From assembly GCF_035046505.1 (NCBI RefSeq), contig NC_089822.1, forward strand, positions 216,190,419 to 216,254,418: DNA of 64,000 nt. Reading direction: 5' to 3'. This document shows positions 33,571 through 45,558 of this stretch, one piece after another (position 1 is the first letter of the stretch; every line of letters begins with the position of its first letter). The translations under genes and the position numbers were made by a program. Under the pieces are notes generated by a model. The model saw nothing but the letters and a program-made list of their open reading frames with translations, did not search any database and had not been told where the DNA came from. This stretch comes from Tiliqua scincoides (lineage: Eukaryota > Chordata > Lepidosauria > Squamata > Scincidae).

Positions 33571-34894
33571 TTACTAGGGAATGAGTAAAATAAAATAGGC
33601 ACAGTTGAAGCATATGCTGAACATCACAAGTCTTAGAATGTGATTCTGGGAATATGCAATATGCTCGACATAACAACATTAGATAATACAGAGCATCTGC
33701 AGGATTGTGCTCAAAATTGGGAGACTGTTCCTGACTGGGCAACCTGACTCGCAAGCCAAAAACCTGAGATCTAGCAGTCCAGTTAACAGCAGCAAGAACA
33801 CCTGTCCCTCAGAAGAAAACAGCCCATCTATTGTTCTTGCAATAGTGTTGCCAGCGATGCCTTAGGGCTTACTGTAGGCTCCAGACCTCATGGCACATAT
33901 TTCTGACAGGCTATATTAGAAAGAATTGGTTAGGGAGGGCCAGTGTGCTCCATGGTTAGTATTATCTGTTTGAGAAGTGAAACAGCAGCACTGTCCAACA
34001 GCAGAATTAGATGGTTGCTCATTTGGCAGTATAAAATAAATGCAGGAATTACATATGAATTATTTCTTTCATCATTAAAAGAAAGTTGTGGACAAAAGAT
34101 TTTCCCTCAAAATAATTATAGTTTATTTCTTTTGCATAATGTTTGAATTTTGAACTATAAATAATAACAAAAAAATGTTTAGAAAGAAGTTACAAAATTG
34201 AATTGCGTGGACAAGAATAGTACAGAGTTTCTCAAACGTGATATATTTGCCCAGGGTTTCTTCTTCCTCCTTAGCTGAAGTAAGATCTTGTGGTTGACCC
34301 TATATCGGGGTTTGGCCATGTGTCACTGGGTGATATCCTCTTCCTCAGAATCTAAAAAAATATCAAAACCATATATGATTAGTGACCAAACTGGAGTAAA
34401 GATAGAGATTCATTGTATCCAAGTCCATGATTGATAGGTGTTCCAATGCCTTACAAAAACAGAAACTCAAACTCCACCCAAAACAAGAAAACCACACCTG
34501 TGCCATGCAAAAAGCTCAATGAGTGACTTTGCAAAGAGCAATCAAGTCTTCTTTGAAGACTGACCCAAGCATAACCAAACCTGCTCTGCAAAGCCATTCC
34601 ATTTGGCCACACCAATCATGTGCAACTTGTGCTTTTTCCTATCCATATTAAAATGGATAGCAGATCTCAAACTCCTAAGACGATGAAAGGGTGAAGAAAA
34701 CAAGAGCATCCACAATGATGTGCCTGTTTGTATGACAGGATGTAGAAGCAAAAAGCACACTAGTGTGATTTAAAAAATGAAAACAAGGAAAAGCCATGGA
34801 TGAGTTGCCCCAAAGACTGAAAAGTCCCACCATGGATAACCACAGAATTCTCAGGACAAAGCATTCCAAATTTTGAATGGCTCAACAGGCCTCA
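33571..34894. other. Unassigned intergenic stretch
   Basis: AT-rich. GAGTTTCTCAAACGTGATAT near 34227 resembles a hAT 5' end, but no partner end was found. Confidence 0.45.
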
Positions 34895-35402
34895 GGATCC
34901 AATTCTGAACAGTGCACGCCAGCTCACTGCCGGCGCACACTGTCACAAATGTGCTGTAAGGCATGTTTGTGAGCCCTTACTGCAGGCCCAGTACTGGAGC
35001 TAGCCCAGTGGTGGTTGAGAGGTAAGTAGGGGTGTGGAGGGAGGCATGGAGAAGACATTTCAGGGTGGGATAAGTGCGGAAGCAGGCAGAGGATGGGCAG
35101 AAGGCGTGGTTGGGGGAGGGAGCAAAGTGGGAGAAAGGCGGGACCAGTGGAGCTCGACTCCACTGGAGCCTGGGCCCCATGTGGGACCACGCAGTCCAAC
35201 GCAGAACTCTGATTCTGTGGTAGCTCCAGAGCTGCCATAGAACCGAGAAGCCCCATCATGGGGCTGCTTCCCTTACCTGGGGAAGGGGATGAAAATAGCT
35301 CCTGAGGAGCTACTGGCAGCTGCTTGGTTGTGCACTGGATACCATGTCAACCATTTTGGTGCTGTGGCAGCCCTGCACACCAGGCAGCTCCGGATTTGGC
35401 TG
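34895..35402. mobile_element. GC-rich inverted-repeat element, 500-bp class, TCA duplication
   Basis: GGATCCAATTCTGAACAGTG at the left, GCTCCGGATTTGGCTG at the right, with TCA on both sides (34892-34894 and 35403-35405). The body matches the 33.0-kb copy in the same orientation (GCCAGCTCACTGCCGGCGCA, GGCATGTTTGTGAG). Confidence 0.78.
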
Positions 35403-35502
35403 TCAGTCAAGCTCCCAAGCGCAATGGGGCTAACAATTTTTTTCAACCATCGGGCAATTAAGGTAATTACTCTGTTTTTCCTGTCGCTCGAGGAAATAAG
35501 TA

Positions 35503-35576
35503 AGGCTACAATCCTATACTGACCTGAAAGTAGGACCTATTGAATTCAACTGGATTAAGACATTCTTAGACTGCAG
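35503..35576. mobile_element. Short inverted-repeat element, 90-bp class, partial
   Basis: GGCTACAATCCTATACTGAC follows a TAA. The right half is degraded (ATTCTTAGACTGCAGG). Confidence 0.6.
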
Positions 35577-37011
35577 GAATAGATAATTAACTACTAGGCA
35601 GGCTATGCATCAAAAGGACGTAATAGTTCTAGGCAGGGCTGATTAACTTCGCTTGGCAGACTGGTGAGGGGCATTTACTGTCCATCACTATAGTAAATGT
35701 GACTTCATGGAATGGACAGAGTAAGAAGGGAAAGAATGCCAAGAAAAAGCAGTCAAGTACTGCTTAGCTTCTATTTAATAACAACAACAACAATTGCTGA
35801 CAAAAGTCACAACTGATTTAGGGCATTGGGGAAGCAGTTGTATTGCTCATCATTCATGGCACATCAGGCAGCACCAAAGAAGGTGCTATAACTCTTACAC
35901 AACCATATTCCACACAACACTCACAAGATTGATTGATTTTCTCGTGGCACAAAGAGGATATTTCATTTTGCAGTGACAAAATATTGAAGTGTTGAGTGCC
36001 GGCAAAATGCAATATCCTTGAAATGTGTCAGCCCCCCAAAAGCTAAGAGTAACAATTGCATATTTCTTGCTTGATGTTTGAACAAAACAATACAGTCTGC
36101 AACCACCCTACACGAGAAGCCTCCAGCATGAAGGTTTATGAATTGAACCCGAACAGTTCGTTAAGTGACCTTAAAAGTTTTCCAAGGGGTCAGATTAGCT
36201 AACTCTTCTCATGGCTGTGCAGTAAAAGAACTGTTCACTAGGACATTGGTGACCCAGAGCATGGGACATTAAATACGGCTGTCAAAACACACTGACATCA
36301 TGCAACCAAAGTCAAAGCATGGATTAAGCTCATAAGCAAACTGTGCTCTTTTTCCCATTGCCAAACCATGCTGCAAAATGTTCAGGCACAGATGATCAAC
36401 TCTCAGTTAACTCAAGCAGGTGGTATTGGATTTTTCCAGTCTAGATCACTGGGCAGGCTTTACTGGTAACCAAATTTGCAAACATGTGTGTGTGTGTGTG
36501 TTACGTGCTTTATTTGCCCAGTCTTTAAGCTTATGGTATCAGGCAGGATCTTGCCTTTCATACTGCAAAATCTTCAGAGCAGGACCCAGGACAAGGACTG
36601 AAAACTAGCAGAACTATTCTATTGGTGTCAGGCATTTATATATCCATCAAGTTTCCTATTTCAGGGGCTTGGTGTGCACAACCACCCCACTTCTTGCCTC
36701 TGCTTCCTTCCTTCCGTCCGTCCATAACAGTTCTCCAGGCAGATGGATCATCTGATTCATTCTCCATAAACAGAGCCTGCACTTTTATTTGCCACTGTTC
36801 CGCCAACTTGTGCAAAGGTCCAGGGTGGTGGCTGAACTAAACAAGGCAGTCAAGCAATGGTTCTGTTCTTCCATCACCACGTGATCCTGCTAAGTTCCGA
36901 ACAGACCTCTCTGAGTTTGAAAGCCAACCTGACATTTACTGTATAACAACTTGCACCACTAAAGGTGGTCCCCTGCTGTGAAATGAATGGGCATGAATAG
37001 GCAAAATTAGG
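35577..37011. other. Unassigned intergenic stretch
   Basis: AT-rich with a short (GT)n run near 36486. No exon or element recognised. Confidence 0.5.
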
Positions 37012-37555
37012 TTTCAGCCTAATTCTAAGGCCTCCCCCCCCAAATAGAACACATGCTGCATCTTGCAGGGAGGGAGAGGCAGTCCTTGTGAGGCCTTCTC
37101 CAGGCAAAGGAGCTTTCATTCCCTTGCCTTAGGATAAGTCTCTGTTGCCCCATTGGGTCCCTTCAGCTCTGTGCCAGCAATTTAGCTGCTGCAAATGAGG
37201 AGAGCAGGGGAGAGGGGCCAGGGGAAGGAATGGGGATAGGATCCTGGCGCATGCCAGTGCTGCCTGACTCCCTCTCCCGTTCTGCTTCCTGCCTGCCCCC
37301 AGAAACCCCATCCAGAAACTCCCTTGTTCCTCCTCCTCTGCACCCCATTCTGCCCTCATATGCATTGCCTGCCTCCCTGTGATGGTCTACTTGCCTCAGC
37401 ACAGGTCACCCTCTGTGGCAGGGTCACCACTGCCATTTGCAGGGGCATCCCCAAAATGGCCGTTGGTGACATGCGGTTTGTGACATCATGAAAGCACATG
37501 TACTGTCATACATGCCTTTACAACGATGCAAAGCCTAGTTAGGATTGGGTTGAGG
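37012..37555. mobile_element. GC-rich inverted-repeat element, 500-bp class, diverged
   Basis: It runs from AGCCTAATTCTAAGGCCTCC to CCTAGTTAGGATTGGGTTG and keeps the class layout: CATTCCCTTGCCTTAGGATA, CCCCATTGGGTCCCTTCAGC, a pyrimidine-rich middle, and TACATGCCTTTACAACGATG near the right end. Confidence 0.55.
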
Positions 37556-37857
37556 GGATCGTGTTGAGGGAACAAAGAGCTTATTCACAGTTTCTCCCTT
37601 TAGAGGTTGAATTGGCAGTATGAACATCAGTTACAGGTTCCAACACTTGCACTTTTCTGCAATCTTCAGGATTGTTCTCAAACCTTATTGCTTTTCTACT
37701 AAGTGCAAAGAGGGACAAGCAGGATCACCCCCTCTTGTGCACACATTTGTTTCTGATGGAATGAAAGTGAAGGGTTTCTTTTCTCCTGCAGTTTCTTGGA
37801 TTAAAAACAACAGGCAACTGTAACAGAGACGGACCACAATTTCTGAAAGACTAAACA

Positions 37858-38283
37858 GGCGACCCTCATTATTTAACAGGTTCAGCACCCGCTGATTTCT
37901 TCATTTGCAGGTTCTAAATGGGTGGGGGAGGGCCCACCTGCAGGGCCCACCTCCGAACGCTGCTGGAGCTGTGCTTCCCTGGCCCTCAGAATGCCTTTTA
38001 AAGGCATGTAAACATCACTTCCAGTTTCCAGGAGAGACCAGAAGTTGTTTTCTTCCACCTAAACAGGCATTCGAAGCTTGCAGAGGCTGCGTGGAGATAC
38101 GTGTGCGGGCCTCAGAACAATCTCTGGAGGCAACCAGAGCAACCCTCCAAGCGGAGGCCAAACACAGGCTGTAAAATCTCCAGTTTCAAGGGGCCCAAAA
38201 TCTGTGGATTTGAACATCAGCAAATTTTGGCATCTGCCAGAGGTTCCGGGAACTGAAACTCCACAGATACAGAGGATCAACAT
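37858..38283. mobile_element. Tigger-like non-autonomous DNA transposon
   Basis: Left end CAGGCGACCCTCATTATTTA. The right part AAATCTGTGGATTTGAACAT and CCACAGATACAGAGGATCAA is the inverted counterpart (TTGATCCTCTGTATCTGTGG). The ATCTGTGG motif set is typical of pogo/Tigger-type ends. The middle is GC-rich and non-coding. Confidence 0.55.
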
Positions 38284-40131
38284 GTATGAAAAACAAGCAT
38301 GTATCGCTATATCCAGTAGACCATCATACAGCCTACAGACCACTTATAAACCCTAGAGAATTTCTGCGTGGCATGTAGGCTCTTTTCTGAATCAACAGAA
38401 TCCAAGCTTTTGTTCCAAAGTTTTTGTTGAAGTGTTTCAGAGGTGCATTTAAAAACATAGTAGCAAGCATATTCAGGAAAGAAAGCATCCAAATTCATTA
38501 TTTTTCAGTTGTGGTTTCTGGGTACTACAATTTTTTTTAATGCCAAATCATATTTATAACATTTGAACAACAATTTAAGGACTGATACAATATGTTCAGC
38601 ACATCCACAAAGACATATCCAAGTAATCTCCACCAGCTAGTGGAATAATAAACTGTAAGCAAAATTGGTCTAGTCCTCTTGCATAAGATACACAACTGAT
38701 TTCCCTGTTTCCTGCTATGATCATGAGGATTAGCCAATCAGAAAAGATATCCTGAACAGTCAACATGTCTGGAATTTATCTATCAACCTACACAGAACAT
38801 CAGAAATTCTTCTTAGTACCAATTCCCAAGTCATATGATGGTGGGTATTGTTGGGCAATCAATTAATATTTTGGATCTGACTGTGAGGAGATAGAAACAG
38901 GCATTTATAGTTAAGCACAGACACTGAGGATGCACTGAATAAAGTTTACAGGAAACTCCAGAGTGACAATGTACCTCTGAATACCGGATGGGGACACAAC
39001 AGGGAAGCTCTGTTGCCTTCATTCCCTCCTCCTGAACTTCCCATGAAGATCTGCCTGGGCATGGTTGGAAATGGGATGCTGGATCATATGGACCCCCTGC
39101 CTCATCCAAAAAGGCAACCTTAGGGCCCCTTGGATGGTTTCTACCTTACTAATACTTTATCTACTTCATCATGAGCATTGCACATGATTCCTTCTGTGCT
39201 GAAGAAGGTCCCATGAAATGCATGGTACGTTTTGCATACTTTCAGCATTCATTAGAATGCTTGAAGGTATCTTGTTGACCAAATCAACATTATTGTCCCA
39301 GATTTGTTTTGAAAATTAGATCTAGCAATGGCCATTACAGGTTTGACAATCTGTCATGTACCATAGACACTTCTGCATCTCCCTGATGTCTCTTGATACC
39401 TTCATAGGTATCAAGGGAAGGTATCAATCTGATAGGGAAGATTCATACCTTCCCCCTTTGTGGCTTCAGAGTGCGGAGGAACAGAATTTCACCCACTATC
39501 TCACACCTAAAGTAATACCTGCTGGGCTACCCCCCTTATCTCCACATGCTCAAGGGAAGGCCTACAAAGGACATCTACGCACATAAAACTGTACAAGTGT
39601 AGGTTCCCCTTGCAGATCTTTTCCCAAATCTATCGTGGGAGGAGGGCAGAGCCAAGAGACATGATACTGCTTCCCTCTTATGTCTTCATTGGGGAGGAAA
39701 CTGTGAACAGGAATTCTGACTACTTAGGAACAACATACCAGTGACATCCAGTAAACACAGTGAACTGTGAACATGAAAATTCCATGAACCACAAGTAAAC
39801 AGATTATCTACTACAATACACCTGTTTAGCTAGCTTAACCTAAACAAAATTCTGATTGTTATCTGATAAGAAACATGGTACATTGGTGTATATATTTATT
39901 TGGCTTCATGAATAAAGGACACAGAATTTGCAGCTGCACATGTATTAATTGTTAACCCCTTTATACTCTGCCTCTTCCAATGTTCAAAGCAACTTACAAA
40001 ATAAAAACAAAAGATGGACATATGGTGAAAGTGGTGAACAATTAGACAGGCGGAGTGAAACAAGAATACATTTCCAAAAGTACACATCTGAACCAAATGA
40101 AAATCTATAGATCACTATGAAAAGAATATAA
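38284..40131. other. Unassigned intergenic stretch
   Basis: AT-rich, no exon or element that I can name. Confidence 0.5.
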
Positions 40132-40275
40132 GGACCCAACTTTCCAGCCCCGATGTCGCTGTGCCAATAGGGCATGCACTGCATCCTGCCTTGAGAGAGG
40201 AATCATACTTATTCTCCTACCTCAAGGCTACCTTGCAGCTGCATCAGCACTGGAAAGTCAGATAGGAGTGGGCCC
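40132..40275. mobile_element. Short inverted-repeat element, 180-bp class, TAA duplication
   Basis: GGACCCAACTTTCCAGCCCC to GTCAGATAGGAGTGGGCCC, with TAA on both sides (40129-40131 and 40276-40278). GCTGTGCCAATAGGGCATGC and TTGCAGCTGCATCAGCACTG are shared with the family. Confidence 0.83.
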
Positions 40276-40509
40276 TAAGTCAAGGTGCAGAGCAGAGCAG
40301 AGCAAAGCTATGTTCATCTGCAGAAATTTTTGGGTGAAATTAGTGATGGGGGGGGGGAGAAAATTCTGCTTACCATATTTCACCGACTGTTCAAGGGCTG
40401 TTCACTGCCTGAGTTGTAGCTGCTTGCTCCAGGGCCTTTAAAAAAATTGGATCTTATTCCTGGGTTTGTGATCTCAGTCAATTGGGAATTATATTGCAAA
40501 ACTGATGTG

Positions 40510-40745
40510 CCAGCCAGGACTTCCCTGGTTTGAATCTTGCCTCTGCCATGAATTCTCAACAGGCGGGTGAAGGAAAGCTGCTCCTCATCCTCAGCTCCCA
40601 AACTACAATATGGGGTTAATAATACTTACCTTTCAAGGTAGTTATAAGGGTTCCATCAAGGTAATAAACGTGTGGTGCTTTGCACATTCAAAACGCATTT
40701 TGCAAATGTTGATGATAACAATGCTGGTGATGTAGCCAATGAGAT
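40510..40745 (-). mobile_element. MIR SINE
   Basis: In reverse orientation, GGTTTGAATCTTGCCTCTGC, then AATATGGGGTTAATAATACT, TACCTTTCAAGGTAGTTATA and GTGGTGCTTTGCACATTC follow the MIR order from internal region to core. Confidence 0.75.
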
Positions 40746-43674
40746 TTGACTCCATGACATCACAAAGCTAAAAGACTTCCTCCCCTCTCTCTGATTTGGT
40801 AAAAATCACATTGTGAACTATAATGATACAATCAGATACATGATGATGTAATATAACCAATTTCCCAAATTTCTGAAAAGTGAATGCTTTTTGCAACTTC
40901 TTCATGTTTTGGTAAACAAGCAACCCCTAGCAGCTCAGTTCCACCAAGGCTCCTAGAACTTGTTTTCAGTGGTAGTAAACAACTTAACTACATGTGAAGT
41001 GAGATGGTAATACATAAATTGGGGGTTGCAATGGCCTCCCTGCCAAAGTGATTTAAAGAGTAAACATTCTCCTTGGAAATTGCTCTTGGGTAAACTTAAG
41101 GTTGGACTTCCATGGCAACCGTGAGCCTGTCGCTAGTAGTAACTTGTCTGGCACAAAGTTGAGGAAAGCAAAACTCTTTCACAAGGTCAAGGTGCCTGAA
41201 ATGTATGATTTTTTTTTACTCTACTGAAAAAAGCTCAAATACTGACAATGACACTGTGTGACTGCTGAGACAGGGCACTCAGAAAGACCAGCCACTCATT
41301 GCTCCTTCTCCCTTTCCACCCAGAAAGGTGGTTGCAAGTAGCTCCTCTTCAAATGTGAGAGACCAAATAGTTGCTCTACAATTTCACCTGGATGCCACTG
41401 GAATTCTGAATCTTTTATGGGCCCCTGCCAGTCTAGAATTTTACAGAGATAGAGCAGTCTGATTTTGCTTTTCACCTGGATCAACAAATTTCACCTGTGG
41501 ATAGATAAGGTTAATATGCTGAAAATTACCGTAGAGCTTTCTGTAGCTGCTGTTTTCTGTTATGGAGTCTGTTGGGCATTGCTGTACACTTGATAGTACA
41601 CTTGAGTAGTTTCTCTCAGTCCATGGAAGAGCAATACACTTGTAAACTCCTCAGTCCTTTCCCTGTGAGGTCCTGCAGGGTTCCCTCCAGTTTTTTTACC
41701 AGTTCAGTGTGGATATATGGTAGCGAGGCTAGTTCATGAAGAAAACTGGAGTGAGATGTTACACTGACAGCTGGACCTAAAGACCTGCTCTCTGTATACT
41801 TATTTCATCTTTGATGACGAAGGGAGAATGGATGCAGATAAACAGGTCAAAGCAGAATTCAGTCTGAGACAAAATGAAAAAGACAATGATGGGCAAGTCT
41901 TCTGCTCGGAAAGAGGATAGGGCTATTCATTGCAAATTTCCTTGCAGGTTTATTATATTGCAATGCCCTGAGGCAGCAGCAGGTGGCAAATTCTCCTCCA
42001 ACTCCAGGTGGTAACAATGTAGCTCCCCCTTTAAGTCTGAGGCATGATGTTCCTAGTCTGCACCCTCAAATGTCCAAGGCCGGATTACAGTAATGCATGC
42101 TTGGGGGGGGGGGAGAGAAGTTCTCTCCTTGCTTATGGTTTATAGAGGTTGCAACTGGTTATAGAGGGTGCAGCCCTTTCCTGGCGGTGAAGGATCAGTT
42201 GCTTGGAACACTCTGTTGACTTCCTTTAACCTTCAAGGTAGAATTCAAAGCACTGGTTTTCACTTAAATATCTAATGGGATGAGAGGTTTATATAAATGG
42301 TTTCTCTCCCACACCTTGTCATGATCTCTAAAATGACGATGCTGACTATACCATATTCTTCAGCCTATATGGAAGGCTGTATCATCATCAATGTAAATGG
42401 AACAAAAATTCAAATGCTACGTACATTTTAAAGACCAAAATGCAATCTCAGAGAGAACAATCCTAGTAACACCAATTCCACATATATAGGCTAGAACTCA
42501 CATCTAGCAGACATGTTTCCCCACCAGTGAAACGTAACTAGTCTCCAGCTATCTTTCTCAAATAAGAAAACCAACTTCAGTGCTTAACATAGATACTTCT
42601 AACTCCCCAGAAGCTTTTGTGCTACTTCAGCAGCCTAAGAGCTGCTGGAAAGTCCTACACAGTCTCTGTCTTCAGTTTACAACGCCATTATTAACCTGCC
42701 TCGTGTTCTTGTAGATCTAAGTCATTCTTCTCTGTCTGGAGTAGCAAGTCTTCCGAGTGATTGGCTTGCACTTATTAACTGAGCAGCCAAGCCTGTCTAT
42801 TCTAGATAAAAGGGTGGGATGAAGTGGCCAGGTAGACTCCACTCCTCCAATCAGATAACTTGATGACATCATCAAACCTACAAGACTTAAGTTCAACTAT
42901 AGGGAATGCTTGTGTGTGTTGCTGTCAGGTCTGCCACTAACGTTGGTTTGCAGAAGATGCACCCAGTTACTCTCCAGTAAGTGCAACAACCAGGATTCCT
43001 TGGACAATGTGAGCAGCTAGCAAGAAGGGTTAATCCTAGCTAGACTTGTCACAGAATTGTTTTACTTTGCTTTGCTTTGTGTTCTGTTTTCACTCCAAGC
43101 CAGTTTGCTAACTTCACCAGCTTAGCAATGCATTTGGGGTGGGGCTGTGTTCTTTCTTCTTGAGTAGCATCTCAGTTCCCATCTGCTGGTGTTACTACTG
43201 TACTTGGTTTGGTCAAGGTTTTGAGTCCATCCAGGCATTTTCCATCAGCCTGCTTGAACTTTTTTCCACCTCCTTTCCCCCACTTTGTTTAATTCCTTTT
43301 CTGTTGGATTTTTATGAACTAGTTACATTTTGACTGCCTGCCAAGTCCATATTCAGGGGTGGGTTGTCATATCTGATTACTCAGACACTACTTTGGTTTT
43401 GGTTTCTAGTAAGAAACTCTGGGGTTGTGGGGTTTTCCCAGTTTGTCTCCTTCTGCCTGGTCTGTACCCTGGGATGGTGGTTTCAGATAGAAACTACTAG
43501 GTCCCGTCCCCCCCATTCAGCAGCTGACAGTAAAAAGGAAAAACAGAGAAAAGGAAGGGATACATGAGTGCTAACCATTAGATATTACTCCCCTCAGCCA
43601 GCCCACTTTCTCCTGGTAGGATCCCTGACAATGTCATTTATGCAAAAGGATCCTTTCAGCTTCCCAACAATATA
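40746..43674. other. Unassigned intergenic stretch
   Basis: No exon or element recognised. There is a G homopolymer near 42103-42112. Confidence 0.5.
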
Positions 43675-43898
43675 CAGGGTGGCCCTTGCTATCCATGGGG
43701 GTTCTGTTCCCAGAACCCCCACAAATACAGAAATCTGTGGTTGTTGGTTGTTGGAATCCATAAATTTCGGGGGCCCCAAGCCCTCTGGATCCAACCAGAG
43801 AACACCTCCAGTCAGGTTTGGATGGCTATAGGTGGCCCACCCCTGTGGCTTCAGAACCTGTGGATGGTACAGAATCCACAGATACAGCGGGCCACCTG
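43675..43898. mobile_element. Tigger-like MITE
   Basis: It follows TA, with left end CAGGGTGGCCCTTGCTATCC. The right end in reverse is CAGGTGGCCCGCTGTATCTG. Inside, GAAATCTGTGG and CAGAATCCACAGATAC are arranged as inverted copies. The TA target and CAG...CTG ends fit a TcMar/Tigger-type non-autonomous copy. Confidence 0.75.
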
Positions 43899-44117
43899 TT
43901 GTTGGAGCTCTTAAGTAAATATAAGTATCCCAAGCTTAGATTGCTTAATTTTCCTTCTCAGGATCATGGCTGCCCAGGCACACATTTTATCTCTTGCTCC
44001 ATTAAAAAAACCCCAAAATAATAAAGAAAAACCTACAAAACACTATTCATTTGTTCATTGAATAGTAAGTATTTTCACTAGAGTTATTTTTCCTCTGGGC
44101 AAAAGCTTACTCTATAT

Positions 44118-44555
44118 GTCCAAACTTTTTGGCAGGAGGGCCACATCATCTCTCTGACACTGTGTTGGGGGCTGGGGAAAAAAATTAATTTACATTTTAA
44201 ATTTGAATAAATTTACATAAATGAATATATTAGAGATGGCACTTATATGAATGAATGAAGGTCTTGCAATAGCTCAAGGCCTTTAAAAGGCCTTGCACAA
44301 AGCAAGGCTGGCCTTTCCTTCGCTGCCGCTGCTGCATCACAGACGTGAAACAGCAAGCAGTGGAGGAAGCTCTCATCCCACAGCTCACGCGAGAGGTCAA
44401 ACAGTTGGATGAGAGCAGTTGCATCAGGCCAGCACGGGCTCCAGCAAATCTCTGGAGGGCCAGAGGCTCATTGGAGACTGGGGGCTCCCTGAGGGCTGCA
44501 TTAGGAGTCCTCAAGGGCCACAAGTGGCCCCAGGGCCGGGGTTTGGGCACCCCTG
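44118..44555 (-). mobile_element. hAT-like element, same family as 60.8 kb, reversed
   Basis: Read on the minus strand it begins CAGGGGTGCCCAAACCCC and ends TGGCCCTCCTGCCAAAAAGT, then TTGGAC, lacking the last few bases of the terminus. Flanks CTCTATAT and CTCTATAC match at 7 of 8 bases. The body, including ATTCATTTATGTAAATTTAT, is nearly colinear with the 60.8-kb copy. Confidence 0.82.
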
Positions 44556-44724
44556 CTCTATACTATAGTTACAGAGATTTGTGATACTGGAGACAGAACA
44601 TCACTGGTAATCCAACCTCACTGGCTGTTTCTATGATGCTGTTTCTTTACTACTGGTGATGTGAGAACTTGTGATTATAGAGACATTGTTTTTGCACCTC
44701 AATAGCTTTAACTAGCACCAATCA

Positions 44725-44945
44725 TAATGCTACTTAGCATTTATATAATGCTCAGTGTGCAAAGCACTTCACATGAGTTATTTGGATGGAAACCTTACAT
44801 CAAAACTGTGAGAAAATTATTATCTCCATATTGGAACTGTGGGGCTGAGGAGGAGTGACTTGCCTAAGGTTTCCTAGTGAGTTCATAGCCAAGGCATGAT
44901 TTGTAGCTTAGAAGTCCTGATTTATGACTCAGCCACTATTCTGTG
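44725..44945 (+). mobile_element. MIR SINE
   Basis: GCTACTTAGCATTTATATAA, GTGCAAAGCACTTCACATGA, AAATTATTATCTCCATATTG, GGGGCTGAGGAGGAGTGACT and TGCCTAAGGTTTCCTAGTGA follow the MIR consensus order along nearly its full length. Confidence 0.85.
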
Positions 44946-45002
44946 CCAATTCTTGCTGTGTCACATTCCTGAAAGAAATTCATACAATGTGATATCCAAC
45001 AT

Positions 45003-45245
45003 CTTGTTATAACTATTGCAGGGCTGGCCCAAGACCTCCTGATGCCCGAGGCAGCATACTCATCGTGCCCCTTTACCCAGTGCTGTGCCAGCCTCTGCTC
45101 CTCCCACTCTCTCGTCCTCTCCACATTTCCCCTTCTTCTCTGTTCCCCTCTTCCTTTTCCAATCCAGAGAGTGGAAGGAGGAAGAGACGCAGGTAGGCAG
45201 ACAGAGATGGGCGTCCCCCACCAATCAGCTACCCGGGGCAACTGT
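45003..45245. repeat. Dispersed repeat fragment
   Basis: GCAGGGCTGGCCCAAGACCT and CCTGATGCCCGAGGCAGCAT, a pyrimidine-rich middle, and ACCAATCAGCTACCCGGGGC. I recognise the opening as a common reptile repeat but cannot name the family. Confidence 0.4.
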
Positions 45246-45552
45246 TTTTGTTGGCTTTATGGATGGGCCGACCATGAACTGCTGAAATAATCTTTATGTA
45301 CATAGCATCTTTGTGTATTTCACAGATAATTGTGCACCTGAAATGCACCTGAACTTGAAGTCCAAGACCTTAAGTAAGGTAGTGCACGTCCCATCTGGAG
45401 ACTAGCTAGGAATAGGAATATGTACCTGCTTTAAAAATCAGGCAAAGCGCTCTGCTAGCTATCCTTTGAAACAAACAAAAAAAATACTTGCTAAAGTTTG
45501 CAAACATTATGACACACTGGGGTTTCCACAAATTTTTTCAAGCACAAAAATG

Positions 45553-45558
45553 TTTATT
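45553..45558 (-). promoter_or_regulatory. WNK2: Candidate poly(A) signal of WNK2
   Basis: AATAAA on the minus strand, preceded by TTAAAAA and followed by CATTTTTGTGCTTGAAAAAA and a GTGTGTC-containing stretch. It is chosen because it is the last good signal before repeat-rich intergenic DNA. Confidence 0.5.
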
